Positions 35,701 through 43,580 are shown, counted from the first letter of the stretch. The stretch is DNA of 64,000 nt from Siphonobacter sp. SORGH_AS_0500 (GCF_002838835.1 NZ_NHPP01000002.1:310001-374000); one strand, 5' to 3'. Numbers and translations are program-made. Notes: generated by a model not told the origin, from the sequence alone.

Positions 35701-35804
35701 GTTCGAAATACAAAGGTATTGACAACGAAACAGTAGACAGCATTTCTGAAAGCCAGACGCCTTCTACACGCCAGATTATCTTCGGTATTAACGCGAAATT
35801 CTAG
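32796..35804 (+). CDS. SusC/RagA family TonB-linked outer-membrane protein
   Basis: A 1002-aa TonB-dependent transporter that works with the SusD-type lipoprotein encoded next to it to import glycans or peptides. The signal peptide ends SAFAQ. The carboxypeptidase-regulatory-like domain has GRVTGDDQQPIPGASVAVKG, followed by the TonB-box-like EVVVVGYGTQKKSQLTG. The plug has LQGRAAGVDV and LKDASATAIYGSRGANGVVI, the SusC signature. The barrel ends FGINAKF. The frame opens at a TTG (32730), but ATG 32796 gives the clean signal MRNLLLSLFFLGLGWSAFAQ. No glycosidase is adjacent, so the substrate is unknown. Confidence 0.93.
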   Translation: MRNLLLSLFFLGLGWSAFAQDRLINGRVTGDDQQPIPGASVAVKGTTRGAVTNAEGKFSLSVPENTILVVSSVGYQTLEFPVGNQNYLELVIPSSTSALTEVVVVGYGTQKKSQLTGAISSVSSKEIAELPITNARQALQGRAAGVDVVQAGSKPGSGVTVRIRGRRSINASNDPLYVVDGIPLAGGIDDINPNDIQSMEVLKDASATAIYGSRGANGVVIVTTRRGTTGKTIVSYDGYYGVSKALGRIEVMNGAQFAEYKRESRRAVGRYDDADPNADSKIFEAVELDGIATGRSTDYQSYIYRTGHIQSHQIGVQGGSEKTQFSISGNFFQDKGIIKTQDFTRYSFRVNLDHQIGKRVKVGTSTFAVYSVNNGGDTFYPGGGNGFNPLGLTLRENPLGKPYDDNGNLIFLPTSDGLQSNPAAEVVPGANIAETKTIRVFNSLYGEWNITDGLKYRLNFGPDFTNRRFGRFWGTFTNDRRGGDPRGMTDYSQGFNYTIENILTYTKKFREIHNLNITALHSIQRDNYETARISVNGIPAATQEFYSLGQAQTINSVATGLTQWTLQSFMARFNYDYNEKYLLTLTGRYDGSSRFGRNNKYGFFPSVAAGWNISNEDFLKGVSWLDQLKLRASWGSIGNTAIDPYQTQTLLSRTVYAWNTTAAYGYRPNSIGNPNLRWETTSTANIGLDYSFFRGRLAGSLEVYQADTRDLLLNDQLPYTSGYGSVLRNVGKTRNQGLEITLSTINIDASNGFRWSTDLQFTKNKEQIRELFNGKVDDIGNARFIGQPITAIYDYKKIGIWQTSESDEAKRYGQNVGEVKLLDINGDGKIDADHDRMIIGSQIPKFTAGMTNRFSFKGLDLSFFLYARVGSTITSGFHQTFNTLAGRYNNLNINYWTPNNPTNDFPRPNQNQETPIYSSTLRYFSGTFLKVRNINLGYNVPENVAKRVGMTSLRVYLAAQQPFIFSEYRSKYKGIDNETVDSISESQTPSTRQIIFGINAKF

Positions 35805-35847
35805 CAAGTATTTGGAAAACCATTTCAGGATAAAGACTTAGACATTC

Positions 35848-37590
35848 ATGAAAAAAATAGTGTATACCTTATTGATCGCCAGTCTGATGCTGACGAATCA
35901 GTCGTGTAAAAATCTTCTGGAGGAGACGCCTATTTCTTCAGTTGGGGCGGAGTATTTCAATTCTCAGGCTGGTTTCGAAGCGGGGGTGAAAGCGGCTTAT
36001 TCCTCGCTACGGGATTATTACGGTCGTGAAATTGGAACAAATCTGACCGTTTTTGGAACGGACACATACACCATGGGTGCTGATGGCAGTTACAAATACA
36101 TGAATCAGTATACCACGCAATTTGGCTCCAACGTAGACATCCTTCGGGATTTATGGAATAACTTCTACGTGGCAATTAATACGATGAACGTGCTCATCGA
36201 CAAAGCCAATGCAGGTACGGTGACGGGTTTAACGGATGCTAACAAAAACCTGAGGATTGCTGAGCTACGATTTTTGCGTGCTCACCATTACTTCATTCTG
36301 GTTCAAAACTGGGGACCCGTAGCTTTAACGTTGACGGGTAACCTGGAACCCAAAAAGGATTTTACCCGAGCATCGGTTAAGGAAGTCTATGCAGCGATTA
36401 CTGCTGACCTGGAAGCATCTCTGGCTGTGTTACCGAATACAACGACGGATTACGGTCGGGTTACCAAGGGAGCTTGTGAGCATTTGCTGGCTCGGGTTTA
36501 CTTGACAAAGGCGACCTCAGAAGCGGCTGCATCCGACGATTATGCCAAGGCGGCTACGTATGCTCAGAACGTTACTAAAAATTATGGGTATGCCTTATTA
36601 TCGGATTTCGCGAACGTATATAATCAGGCCAATCAGATTAATAGTGAGGTGATTTTTGCGGTTCAGTATACGAATGATGCTTTGACGGATATTGGCCCCA
36701 GTGGTACAGGAGCCACTGTAAACGGGAATCAGACCCACTTATTTTTCGGAAATGAATATGACGTTCAGGCCGGAATGAAACGTGATCTGGCCAACGGTCG
36801 TCCTTGGAAGCGTTATATGCCAACGTCTTATTTGTTAAACGTTGTTTTTAATCCAGCGGATCGGACAAAAGATTCCCGGTACAAAAAGACGTTCAAGGAT
36901 ACCTGGTATACTAACAATCCCGGAACATTCACAAACGTTTTTGACAACTCGAAATCGAAGGTAACCCTGGCTCAGGGCGATACGGCGATTTATATTCCTG
37001 GAGTGGAATGGACAACGGCTCAACGAGCCGCCAAACCTTATCAGGTATTGGTGCCAAGTCTTTATAAGCCTAATTTATTTCCTGTACTTAACAAGTTTCT
37101 GGATCCACTTCGTCAGGATGTTACCGCAGAATGGGGAAATCGTGACTGGTTTGTAATGCGTTTAGCAGAAACGTACCTGATTCTGGCAGAAGCCAATCTG
37201 AAGCTTGGTAAAATGCAGGAAGCCGCTGATGCTATTAACATGGTGCGGGTGCGGGCAGCCTGGCCGGGTCAGCAGGAGGCCATGAAAGTCAGTGCTTCCA
37301 GCTTAACTATGGAGTTTATTATGGAGGAACGCGAAAGAGAGCTGCTCGGAGAAATGTTCCGCTGGTACGATTTGAAACGGTGGGGTATATTGGTAGATCG
37401 GGTGAAAAAATACAACACGACGCTGCTGCTGGAATTCAGGCTTTCCATAACCTGCGTCCGATTCCTCAAACTCAAATTGACCGGACTACGGGCGGTGCTT
37501 CTGCATTCCCCCAAAATCCTGGCTATTAATTCATTGAGCAACAAAACCAGAAAAGGGCTTTCTTCGCAAGAAGAAAGCCCTTTTGTATGA
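35848..37590 (+). CDS. SusD/RagB family nutrient-binding lipoprotein, C-terminus frameshifted
   Basis: The surface lipoprotein partner of the SusC protein just upstream (43-base gap). The signal LLIASLMLTNQSCKNLLEET has the lipidation Cys. SusD hallmarks include AELRFLRAHHYFILVQNWG, LARVYLTKA, RLAETYLILAEANLKLG, INMVRVRAAWPG and MEERERELLGEMFRWYDLKR. After VKKYN the frame goes wrong. The +1 frame gives AAAGIQAFHNLRPIPQTQID and ends FPQNPGY with a stop at 37527-37529, the normal SusD ending. As read, the frame runs on through the terminator to 37590. One base near 37417-37422 seems to be missing. Confidence 0.85.
   Translation: MKKIVYTLLIASLMLTNQSCKNLLEETPISSVGAEYFNSQAGFEAGVKAAYSSLRDYYGREIGTNLTVFGTDTYTMGADGSYKYMNQYTTQFGSNVDILRDLWNNFYVAINTMNVLIDKANAGTVTGLTDANKNLRIAELRFLRAHHYFILVQNWGPVALTLTGNLEPKKDFTRASVKEVYAAITADLEASLAVLPNTTTDYGRVTKGACEHLLARVYLTKATSEAAASDDYAKAATYAQNVTKNYGYALLSDFANVYNQANQINSEVIFAVQYTNDALTDIGPSGTGATVNGNQTHLFFGNEYDVQAGMKRDLANGRPWKRYMPTSYLLNVVFNPADRTKDSRYKKTFKDTWYTNNPGTFTNVFDNSKSKVTLAQGDTAIYIPGVEWTTAQRAAKPYQVLVPSLYKPNLFPVLNKFLDPLRQDVTAEWGNRDWFVMRLAETYLILAEANLKLGKMQEAADAINMVRVRAAWPGQQEAMKVSASSLTMEFIMEERERELLGEMFRWYDLKRWGILVDRVKKYNTTLLLEFRLSITCVRFLKLKLTGLRAVLLHSPKILAINSLSNKTRKGLSSQEESPFV
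37551..37584. terminator. Bidirectional terminator between susD and tcdA
   Basis: The perfect 15-bp stem aaaagggctttcttc (37551-37565) / gaagaaagccctttt (37570-37584) has a 4-base loop. Confidence 0.92.
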
Positions 37591-37620
37591 ACTACAACTA
37601 ACGAACCACCACTCACTAAC

Positions 37621-38448
37621 TTAAGCCTTTTTCTTGGCTGCAATTTTCGCCTGTTTGCGGAAGTAAGCTTCACGTTCGAGACGTTGACGCTTCCGGGTTT
37701 CTATTTGAGAAGCTTCGTAATCTTCAATAGGCTCATGGAGTAAGTCCCGGATAACAACCGAAGCACACACGGCTCCGAAGGTGGCGGGTAAGTAAGAAAT
37801 CGTTCCGTACGCAGAACGTTTGAAATTGGAGCCGTCCGTATGCATCAGCGAATCGGTGCGTACCAGTTCCGTAGAATAAACGGCTTTTATTCCCGATTGA
37901 ATTCCGTACCGGCGAAGACGTTTACGCACGTAATGAGCTAGTGTACAAGATTTTGTGTCAAATAAATCGGCTACCTGTATCTGCGTAGGATCAAGCTTGC
38001 CACCTGCCCCCATAGAGCTGATAATGCGGTAACCCTTTTCGTGAGCCGTGGCTAATAAGGTTAGTTTGGGCGTAATGGAGTCAATACAATCCATCACGTA
38101 AGCAAAGGGTTGGGTTAGGATTTCACGGCAGGCTTCGGGTGACAGGAAGTCTTTACGAACGTGTAACTTTAAGTCAGGATTAATACTGAGTAAACGTTCA
38201 GCCATCAAATCAGCTTTGGATAACCCGTGCGTGGTGGCAAGGGCGGGTAACTGTCGGTTTCGGTTGGATGGATCCACCACGTCGCCGTCTACGATCGTCA
38301 TTTCACCCACGCCCGAACGAGCAATAAATTCGGCGGCAAAGGAGCCCACGCCGCCCAAACCAATGACTAATACGTGTGCCTGGTTTAATAGATCAAGCCC
38401 TTCTGGCCCGATGAGTAATTCTGTTCTGGATAACCAACTCATAATCAA
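37621..38448 (-). CDS. tcdA: tRNA threonylcarbamoyladenosine dehydratase
   Basis: ThiF/E1-like ATP-dependent enzyme that dehydrates t6A37 in tRNA to the cyclic form ct6A. The 275-aa product has the nucleotide-binding VLVIGLGGVGSFAAEFIARSG, DGDVVDPSNRNRQLPAL (Arg-finger and metal motif), YVMDCIDSITPK and SSMGAGGKLDPTQIQ, as in TcdA/CsdL. The C-terminal tail is rich in Lys/Arg (RKRQRLERE, AKIAAKKKA). The start is at 38448, or two codons later at MSWLSRTELLIG. It lies 15 bases downstream of the tatD-type gene, probably one operon. Confidence 0.9.
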   Translation of the reverse strand: MIMSWLSRTELLIGPEGLDLLNQAHVLVIGLGGVGSFAAEFIARSGVGEMTIVDGDVVDPSNRNRQLPALATTHGLSKADLMAERLLSINPDLKLHVRKDFLSPEACREILTQPFAYVMDCIDSITPKLTLLATAHEKGYRIISSMGAGGKLDPTQIQVADLFDTKSCTLAHYVRKRLRRYGIQSGIKAVYSTELVRTDSLMHTDGSNFKRSAYGTISYLPATFGAVCASVVIRDLLHEPIEDYEASQIETRKRQRLEREAYFRKQAKIAAKKKA

Positions 38449-38463
38449 TATGGATACTGCTTG

Positions 38464-39135
38464 TCAGGGGATGGGGACCATTCGGTGAAAATTCCGCCAA
38501 ATCTGATCTTTTAATGTAGAAACAGGAATATTCAAGTGCTTCGATGCGGCTGCAAAGATACTACTTATCGAAATCTCCTGATCATCCGTTTCGAGAAATA
38601 GCCGATCTAAAGAGATCATTTTCAGGCATTTTACGGCGTTGGAGTCGTCTTGCAATAAGGCTTTACCCAAAGAGAAATAGAAATCATACTTCTGGAGCTG
38701 CTGAACAATTTCCGGTTTATTATTAAAACCATGGACGATTAAAGGTGTATTGATTTTCAGTCGTTTAACTAGCTGAATCAACTCAGGAAAAGCCCGGACG
38801 CAATGAATCGTTACCGGAATTTGATGCTGCTGGGCCAGCATTAACTGACGTTCAAAAATGGACTCCTGAAGGGAAAGAGGGGCCTTAGTCAACCGATCCA
38901 GTCCACATTCCCCCAAAGTTGTAATTCGTCTGGTTTGAATGGCTCTTTCAATGCCTTGTAATTGTTCCTCTACCTCGTTTTCCTCAATGTACCAGGGGTG
39001 AATACCCAAGCTGATTCGCTGTGTTTCGGGCAAAGTATCGAACTCCGAAAAACGGGCGTTATAAATGCTTTCTGAATTTTCGCCAGAATTCAGTTGATGC
39101 GTATGAAAATCCAGAAACGAAACGTCTTCCCTCAT
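38464..39135 (-). CDS. TatD family hydrolase
   Basis: Metal-dependent TIM-barrel hydrolase, 223 aa, related to TatD DNases and D-aminoacyl-tRNA deacylases. Metal ligands are visible as FHTHQ (HxH), TLGECGLDR (Glu), VTIHCVRAFPE (His), LIVHGFNNKPE (His) and LFLETDDQE (Asp). It is somewhat shorter than typical TatD (about 255), as is common for the Bacteroidota form. It is upstream of tcdA with a 15-base gap. The biological substrate is uncertain. Confidence 0.9.
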   Translation of the reverse strand: MREDVSFLDFHTHQLNSGENSESIYNARFSEFDTLPETQRISLGIHPWYIEENEVEEQLQGIERAIQTRRITTLGECGLDRLTKAPLSLQESIFERQLMLAQQHQIPVTIHCVRAFPELIQLVKRLKINTPLIVHGFNNKPEIVQQLQKYDFYFSLGKALLQDDSNAVKCLKMISLDRLFLETDDQEISISSIFAAASKHLNIPVSTLKDQIWRNFHRMVPIP

Positions 39136-39231
39136 GCTACAAAAATCTTGTCGCTAAAAATATCAATTTATTACCCGCAATGAGCCATCAAAAAACTTCA
39201 GCCATCCATTGAAAACGCAAAACAGCCAACG

Positions 39232-39258
39232 GAAAACTCCCAACTCAAAACCCTAAAC
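39232..39258 (+). repeat. AAACTCAAAAC-type repeat upstream of gltX
   Basis: It reads ctcccaactcaaaaccctaa and lies just before the -7 box at 39272. No inverted partner was found nearby. Confidence 0.55.
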
Positions 39259-39271
39259 GAAGTAAAAGGAG

Positions 39272-39279
39272 TAACTTTG
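39272..39279 (+). promoter_or_regulatory. Candidate -7 box of gltX
   Basis: TAACTTTG is an exact match to TAnnTTTG, 89 bases before the gltX ATG. No TTG was seen at the -33 position, where the A-rich repeat lies instead. Confidence 0.55.
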
Positions 39280-39367
39280 CGGCATCCAATGGAGCAGAGA
39301 ATATCCGGGCAACAGGGTTACGGGTGTAAACCAGCGTAATCACAGGCTCAACTCCAAAATTAATCTT

Positions 39368-40864
39368 ATGTCATCAACTCAAGTTCGCGTACGTTTTGCT
39401 CCTAGTCCGACGGGAGCCTTACACATCGGCGGAGTTCGCACCGCACTTTATAATTACCTCTTTGCTCGTCAGATGGGCGGAAAAATGTTGCTTCGTATTG
39501 AAGATACGGATCAGAATCGTTTTGTTCCCGGAGCAGAAGATTACATTCTTGAAGCCCTTCAATGGGTAGGTATTACCATCGACGAAGGAGTAGGCGTCGG
39601 TGGCCCGCACGCTCCGTATCGTCAGTCAGAGCGGATGCACATGTACCGTGATTTCGCCGAAACATTAATTGCGGCAGATAAAGCGTATTACGCGTTTGAT
39701 ACTACCGAAGAACTGGACGAAATGCGTCAGACCTTTGAAAAACAGGGCTCTACCTTTCAATATAACAGCATTACCCGTACGCGACTGAAAAATTCGCTGA
39801 CCTTGCCAGCCGAAGAGGTGCAGGCTCGTATCGCGGCGGGTGAACCTCACGTGATCCGTTTGAAAGTACCCGCGAAAGAAGAAATTCGTTTCCGGGATTT
39901 GATTCGGGATTGGGTAAACGTTCACTCCTCACAGATTGACGATAAGGTATTATTGAAAGCCGACGGAATGCCTACGTATCACCTGGCTAACGTGGTGGAT
40001 GATCATTTAATGGAAATTACGCACGTGATTCGGGGGGAAGAATGGTTGCCGTCTGCCCCGCTACACGTGTTATTGTATCAGGCTTTTGGCTGGGAACGTC
40101 CCGAATTTGCTCACCTTCCTTTGTTATTAAAGCCCGAAGGAAACGGTAAATTATCCAAACGTGATGCCGATTTGGGTGGTTTTCCCGTATTCCCACTGGA
40201 ATGGGAAGACCCCGCCAGTGGAGTCGTGGCACGCGGATTTCGGGAAGATGGGTATCTGCCCGAAGCGGTAATCAATTTCCTGGCCTTCCTGGGCTGGAAT
40301 CCCGGAACAGAACAGGAAATGTTCACGATGGATGAGTTAATTGCTGCGTTCAGTCTGGATAAAATTCATAAAGGAGGAGCCCGTTTTGACATAGCCAAAG
40401 CGAAATGGTTCAATCAGCAGTATCTCAAACAGCACTCGGATGCTTCAGTAGCCGAGTCATTAAAGGAGTCATTTGCAGAAAGTAGTCCTGAAAAAATTGA
40501 GAAGATTGTTCACTTGCTGAAAGACCGGGTGACCTTCCCGCAGGAAATCGTCGAGCAGTCAAAATTCCTTTTTGAAGCACCTACGCAGTACGACGAGCAG
40601 GTAATGACGACGAAATGGAATGCCGACGTAGCAGCTGTAGTCGAACAGTACGCAAAGGTATTACCCGAAGTAGAGCCTTTCACGGCTGAGACGGCCAAGG
40701 AAGCATTACATAAAGTTACCGACGAAAAAGGCATTAAATTAGGAAAAGTAATGCAGCCACTCCGCGTCGTACTAACTGGAGCCCCCGCCGGCCCCGACCT
40801 GATGTTATCCATGGAAATCATGGGCAAAGCAGAGGTAGTAGATCGGTTGAAGAAAGTATTATAA
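39368..40864 (+). CDS. gltX: Glutamate--tRNA ligase
   Basis: Class I aminoacyl-tRNA synthetase that charges tRNA(Glu). The 498-aa product has the HIGH motif as PSPTGALHIGGVRTALYNYL and the KMSKS-equivalent as GKLSKRDADLGG. RIEDTDQNR and IRGEEWLPSAPLHVLLYQAF complete the catalytic core, followed by the helical anticodon-binding domain ending LMLSMEIMGKAEVVDRLKK. The start ATG at 39368 gives MSSTQVRVRFAPSPTGALHI. It is single-copy here and followed by an A-rich inverted repeat and a small unknown gene. Confidence 0.97.
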   Translation: MSSTQVRVRFAPSPTGALHIGGVRTALYNYLFARQMGGKMLLRIEDTDQNRFVPGAEDYILEALQWVGITIDEGVGVGGPHAPYRQSERMHMYRDFAETLIAADKAYYAFDTTEELDEMRQTFEKQGSTFQYNSITRTRLKNSLTLPAEEVQARIAAGEPHVIRLKVPAKEEIRFRDLIRDWVNVHSSQIDDKVLLKADGMPTYHLANVVDDHLMEITHVIRGEEWLPSAPLHVLLYQAFGWERPEFAHLPLLLKPEGNGKLSKRDADLGGFPVFPLEWEDPASGVVARGFREDGYLPEAVINFLAFLGWNPGTEQEMFTMDELIAAFSLDKIHKGGARFDIAKAKWFNQQYLKQHSDASVAESLKESFAESSPEKIEKIVHLLKDRVTFPQEIVEQSKFLFEAPTQYDEQVMTTKWNADVAAVVEQYAKVLPEVEPFTAETAKEALHKVTDEKGIKLGKVMQPLRVVLTGAPAGPDLMLSMEIMGKAEVVDRLKKVL

Positions 40865-40983
40865 GCGTTTTGGGTTTGGGGTTTTGAGTTTAGAGTTATG
40901 AAAAGAATCATTAAGCCAGACTGGCGGAATGATAAAATTTTTGATTCGCAGAAACTCAAAACCTTAAACTCAAAACTCAAAAC
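40865..40983 (+). repeat. AAACTCAAAAC-type inverted repeat pair before the 92-aa gene
   Basis: The left arm (40865-40897) contains gttttgagtttagagtt. The right arm (40952-40983) contains aaactcaaaaccttaaactc and ends actcaaaac, nine bases before the ATG at 40993. The intervening 54 bases could form a loop. Confidence 0.85.
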
Positions 40984-40992
40984 ATAAAAGTC

Positions 40993-41271
40993 ATGGCAAA
41001 GAAATCAGCGAAAAAGCCCGCTCAACCCGAAAAGCCGCGAGTTCATAAAGACTTAGACGGACTCGATATTACGATTAATAATTTTGGGGAACTGAATATG
41101 TCTTTGCCGATCGATAAAATCAACGAGTTTTTGAACCGTACGGTGGACGATAAAAAACTACGTCACCGCGATGATCTCGAAGCTTTACCCGGTCGGAAAA
41201 AAGAAGATTCAGAAGAAGAGGAAGACGATTTCGATTTACCGGATGATCTCAAACGCGAACTGGGCGAGTAG
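40993..41271 (+). CDS. Hypothetical protein, 92 aa, charged
   Basis: I do not recognise it. It is a small cytoplasmic protein with a basic Lys/Ala/Pro-rich start (MAKKSAKKPAQPEKPRVHKD), a short core that looks ordered (LDGLDITINNFGELNMSLPI) and a strongly acidic tail (EDSEEEEDDFDLPDDLKREL). The charge segregation suggests binding to nucleic acid or to another protein. It begins right after the A-rich repeat downstream of gltX, and the AIM24-like gene follows 84 bases later. Clean start, codon usage like the neighbours, and a well-formed C-terminus argue for a real gene. Confidence 0.75.
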   Translation: MAKKSAKKPAQPEKPRVHKDLDGLDITINNFGELNMSLPIDKINEFLNRTVDDKKLRHRDDLEALPGRKKEDSEEEEDDFDLPDDLKRELGE

Positions 41272-41355
41272 TTTAGAAGGGTTTGAGCCGTTTATGAGTC
41301 GATATTGAAATGTTACCTTATCAAACGAAACAAACCCTTACAAACCTTCCAAGCT

Positions 41356-42138
41356 ATGCGTAGCCACGAAATTGATTACAAAATCATCGGTGAAGATATT
41401 CAGATCGTAGAAATTGAACTGGATCCTAACGAAACCGTAGTTGCCGAAGCCGGTTCCATGCTTTTCATGGAAGATGGTATTCAGTTTGAAACGAAAATGG
41501 GAGATGGCTCGGAGCCGGATCGTGGCTTGTTTGGTAAGCTCATGCAGGCGGGTAGTCGGGTTCTGATGGGTGAATCACTCTTCATTACGCACTTCACAAA
41601 CCGGGGTTACCGAAAAAGTAAGGTAGCTTTTGCCGCTCCTTATCCCGGTACGGTTATTCCCATTAATCTGGCTTCTTTACCTGGACAAACACTGATTGCT
41701 CAGAAAGACAGCTTTCTCTGTGCTGCCTTGGGTACAAAAATTGCCGTTACATTCAATCAGAAAATCGGGTCAGGATTATTTGGGGGTGAAGGATTCATTC
41801 TCCAACGACTACAGGGCGATGGACTAGCTTTCGTACATGCCGGTGGCGTAGTGATTGAACGCTATCTGAATAACGAAAGCCTCCGCATTGATACGGGTTG
41901 TATCGTTGCTTTTGAGCAACAGATTAATTATTCTATCCAGCGTTCAGGGGGTCTGAAATCGATGGTTTTTGGTGGGGAAGGCATCTTCTTGGCTACGTTG
42001 TCAGGAACGGGTCGCGTCTGGATTCAGTCCATGCCGATTGTGAAATTGGCAAATACGCTCAGTTCAATGACTAGCGTTACTGGTAGCGGTCGGGAAAGCG
42101 GTTCGGTATTAGGTGGCTTAGGTAACTTGTTTGAGTAA
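41356..42138 (+). CDS. AIM24/TIGR00266 family protein
   Basis: A 260-aa beta-rich protein of the AIM24 family. Signature parts: [20 protein letters not shown] near the N-terminus, [45 protein letters not shown] and [20 protein letters not shown]. It ends in a Gly/Ser-rich tail. The biochemical function in bacteria is unknown to me. The frame opens at TTG 41305, but ATG 41356 ([20 protein letters not shown]) is the natural start. It is followed by a degenerate GCTGGCAG hairpin and a terminator at 42285-42315. Confidence 0.88.
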   Translation: MRSHEIDYKIIGEDIQIVEIELDPNETVVAEAGSMLFMEDGIQFETKMGDGSEPDRGLFGKLMQAGSRVLMGESLFITHFTNRGYRKSKVAFAAPYPGTVIPINLASLPGQTLIAQKDSFLCAALGTKIAVTFNQKIGSGLFGGEGFILQRLQGDGLAFVHAGGVVIERYLNNESLRIDTGCIVAFEQQINYSIQRSGGLKSMVFGGEGIFLATLSGTGRVWIQSMPIVKLANTLSSMTSVTGSGRESGSVLGGLGNLFE

Positions 42139-42145
42139 TGAATAG

Positions 42146-42197
42146 ATGCCGCTGGTAGTTTTTCTGCTGGCAGCTTTTTCGCTGGCAGGTCCAGCAG
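42146..42197. repeat. Degenerate GCTGGCAGC hairpin repeat
   Basis: A compound element with ctggcagctttttcgctggc (42168-42187), a relative of the GCCAGC-TTTTTC-GCTGGC hairpins. It is enclosed by outer arms ctgctgg (42165-42171) and ccagcag (42191-42197). A shorter fragment precedes it. Confidence 0.65.
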
Positions 42198-42284
42198 GTC
42201 GGTAGCGTTGTTCAATAAAAGCTAACTACGAAAAACACAGATTCACGAAAGAATCTTCGTACTTAGAAAATAATCATAAATTCG

Positions 42285-42315
42285 CGGGAATCCCATCACA
42301 AGGGGTTCCCGTTTT
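42285..42315 (+). terminator. Terminator of the AIM24-like gene
   Basis: Arms cgggaatccc (42285-42294) and ggggttcccg (42302-42311) pair over 10 bp with one G-T pair, then tttt. Confidence 0.8.
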
Positions 42316-42321
42316 CGTTTA

Positions 42322-42412
42322 TTCAGTTGTCAGCTTGCCCTTTTCAGTTTGGAATCTACTAAGAACTGTAGCACAATTAAAACTGAAAACAGACAATGGT
42401 AAACTGAAAACG
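42322..42412 (+). repeat. AACTGAAAAC-type inverted repeat pair before gldD
   Basis: The left arm (42322-42351) includes ttcagttgtcagcttg and ttttcagttt. The right arm (42378-42412) includes aaaactgaaaacagacaatg and aaactgaaaac. The right arm ends about 20 bases before the gldD ATG. A T-rich half copy lies at 63477-63502. Confidence 0.75.
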
Positions 42413-42433
42413 AATAACAGACCACTAAAAAAG

Positions 42434-43021
42434 ATGCTTCGAACGATTTTTTATAGCTTGATTACGCTTCTGATGACTAGCTTTTTGCTGGCTTGCAATG
42501 AAGATTATACTCCTAAACCCAAAGGTTTTCAACGCATTGATCTGCCACCGCATAGTTACCAGCAGCTTACGGAAGATCATCCCTATACTTTTGAATATTC
42601 CAAAGCCGCGGTTATCAAACCCGATACCTTTCTGAATGCCGAACCCCACTGGATTTTCATTCATTATCCGGCCCTAAAAGCAAATATTCAGCTGACCTAT
42701 AAACCCATCCTGGGTAGTAAAGACCGGCTTCGGGGATTCATTGCCGATGCCTATAAACTCGCTTCCAAGCACCAGGAAAAGGCATATGCTGTAAAAGATG
42801 CCATGGCCCTGGGGAAAACGGGACAAAAATTTGTCATTCTGGAAATTGCCGGAGATGTGCCCAGTCATATGCAGTTTTATACCACCGATTCCACGAAAAA
42901 TTTCCTTCGGGGAGCGATGTATCTGCAAACGGCTACTGAGAACGATTCGCTCACGCCCGTTGTAGAATACCTCAAAAAAGACGTGATGCATTTGGTGAAT
43001 ACAATGAAATGGAAGAAATAA
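42434..43021 (+). CDS. gldD: Gliding motility lipoprotein GldD
   Basis: Lipoprotein needed for type IX secretion-linked gliding in Bacteroidota. The 195-aa product has the lipobox LMTSFLLACNEDY and the characteristic start of mature GldD, YTPKPKGFQRIDLPPHSYQQ. Family sequences follow: PHWIFIHYPALKANIQLTYK and VPSHMQFYTTDSTKNFLRGA. The open frame extends to 42335, but those codons are a translated AACTGAAAAC repeat, so ATG 42434 is chosen. The downstream acetyltransferase gene overlaps its 3' end (ATG 43009 against stop 43021), so they are coupled. Other gld genes are not in the window. Confidence 0.9.
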   Translation: MLRTIFYSLITLLMTSFLLACNEDYTPKPKGFQRIDLPPHSYQQLTEDHPYTFEYSKAAVIKPDTFLNAEPHWIFIHYPALKANIQLTYKPILGSKDRLRGFIADAYKLASKHQEKAYAVKDAMALGKTGQKFVILEIAGDVPSHMQFYTTDSTKNFLRGAMYLQTATENDSLTPVVEYLKKDVMHLVNTMKWKK

Positions 43022-43575
43022 TTGAGTTTACCACCGTTCAAACCGAAGCGGAACTGCAACAGCTTTATACCTTAATGCAGGCGAATTTGCTTGCGAATAT
43101 AACCGCAGCCGTTGCTCAGGATCAGGGCTTTGTTACCATTCCTTACGAACTGGATTTATTGCGGGACATGAATACGCAGGCTCCGCATATCATTGCAAAG
43201 GATGGAGATCAGGTAGTGGGTTATGCCTTAACGGCAAGTCCGAGGGTAAAGCATCCTTTTTTTGATCCCTTGCTGGAAACCTTATCTACGTTAACGTATA
43301 AGAATAAGCCGCTTTCTGAATCTTCTTATTACCTCATGGGTCAGGTTTGTGTGGCGGAAGGTTACCGGGGCAGAGGAATTTTTGATGGGATGTACCAGCA
43401 GCACCGTAAAACCTATAGTGCTGACTTTGATTACCTTATTACTGATATTTCCGTGCGGAATACCCGTTCGCAGGCGGCTCACCGTCGCGTGGGATTCCAG
43501 CCCATTCATACTTTTACAGACTCTACCGCCACGCACGATACCTGGGTTGTTGTGCTGTGGGACTGGACTTGCTAG
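43009..43575 (+). CDS. GNAT family N-acetyltransferase
   Basis: A 188-aa acetyltransferase-like protein. The acetyl-CoA binding motif A is GQVCVAEGYRGRGIFDGMYQ (R/QxxGxG form), followed by a typical NTRSQAAHRRVGFQPIHTF segment (motif B) and a C-terminal strand (DTWVVVLWDW). The substrate is unknown. Its start overlaps the end of gldD by 13 bases, and the ABC gene starts five bases after its stop, so gldD, this gene and the ABC gene look like one transcript. Nothing missing in the core motif. Confidence 0.9.
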   Translation: MEEIIEFTTVQTEAELQQLYTLMQANLLANITAAVAQDQGFVTIPYELDLLRDMNTQAPHIIAKDGDQVVGYALTASPRVKHPFFDPLLETLSTLTYKNKPLSESSYYLMGQVCVAEGYRGRGIFDGMYQQHRKTYSADFDYLITDISVRNTRSQAAHRRVGFQPIHTFTDSTATHDTWVVVLWDWTC

Positions 43576-43580
43576 TGCTT

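Noticed and set aside
42335-42433. N-terminal extension of gldD
   Set aside because: It translates the AACTGAAAAC repeat (LKLKTDNGKLKTNN); the lipoprotein signal begins at ATG 42434.
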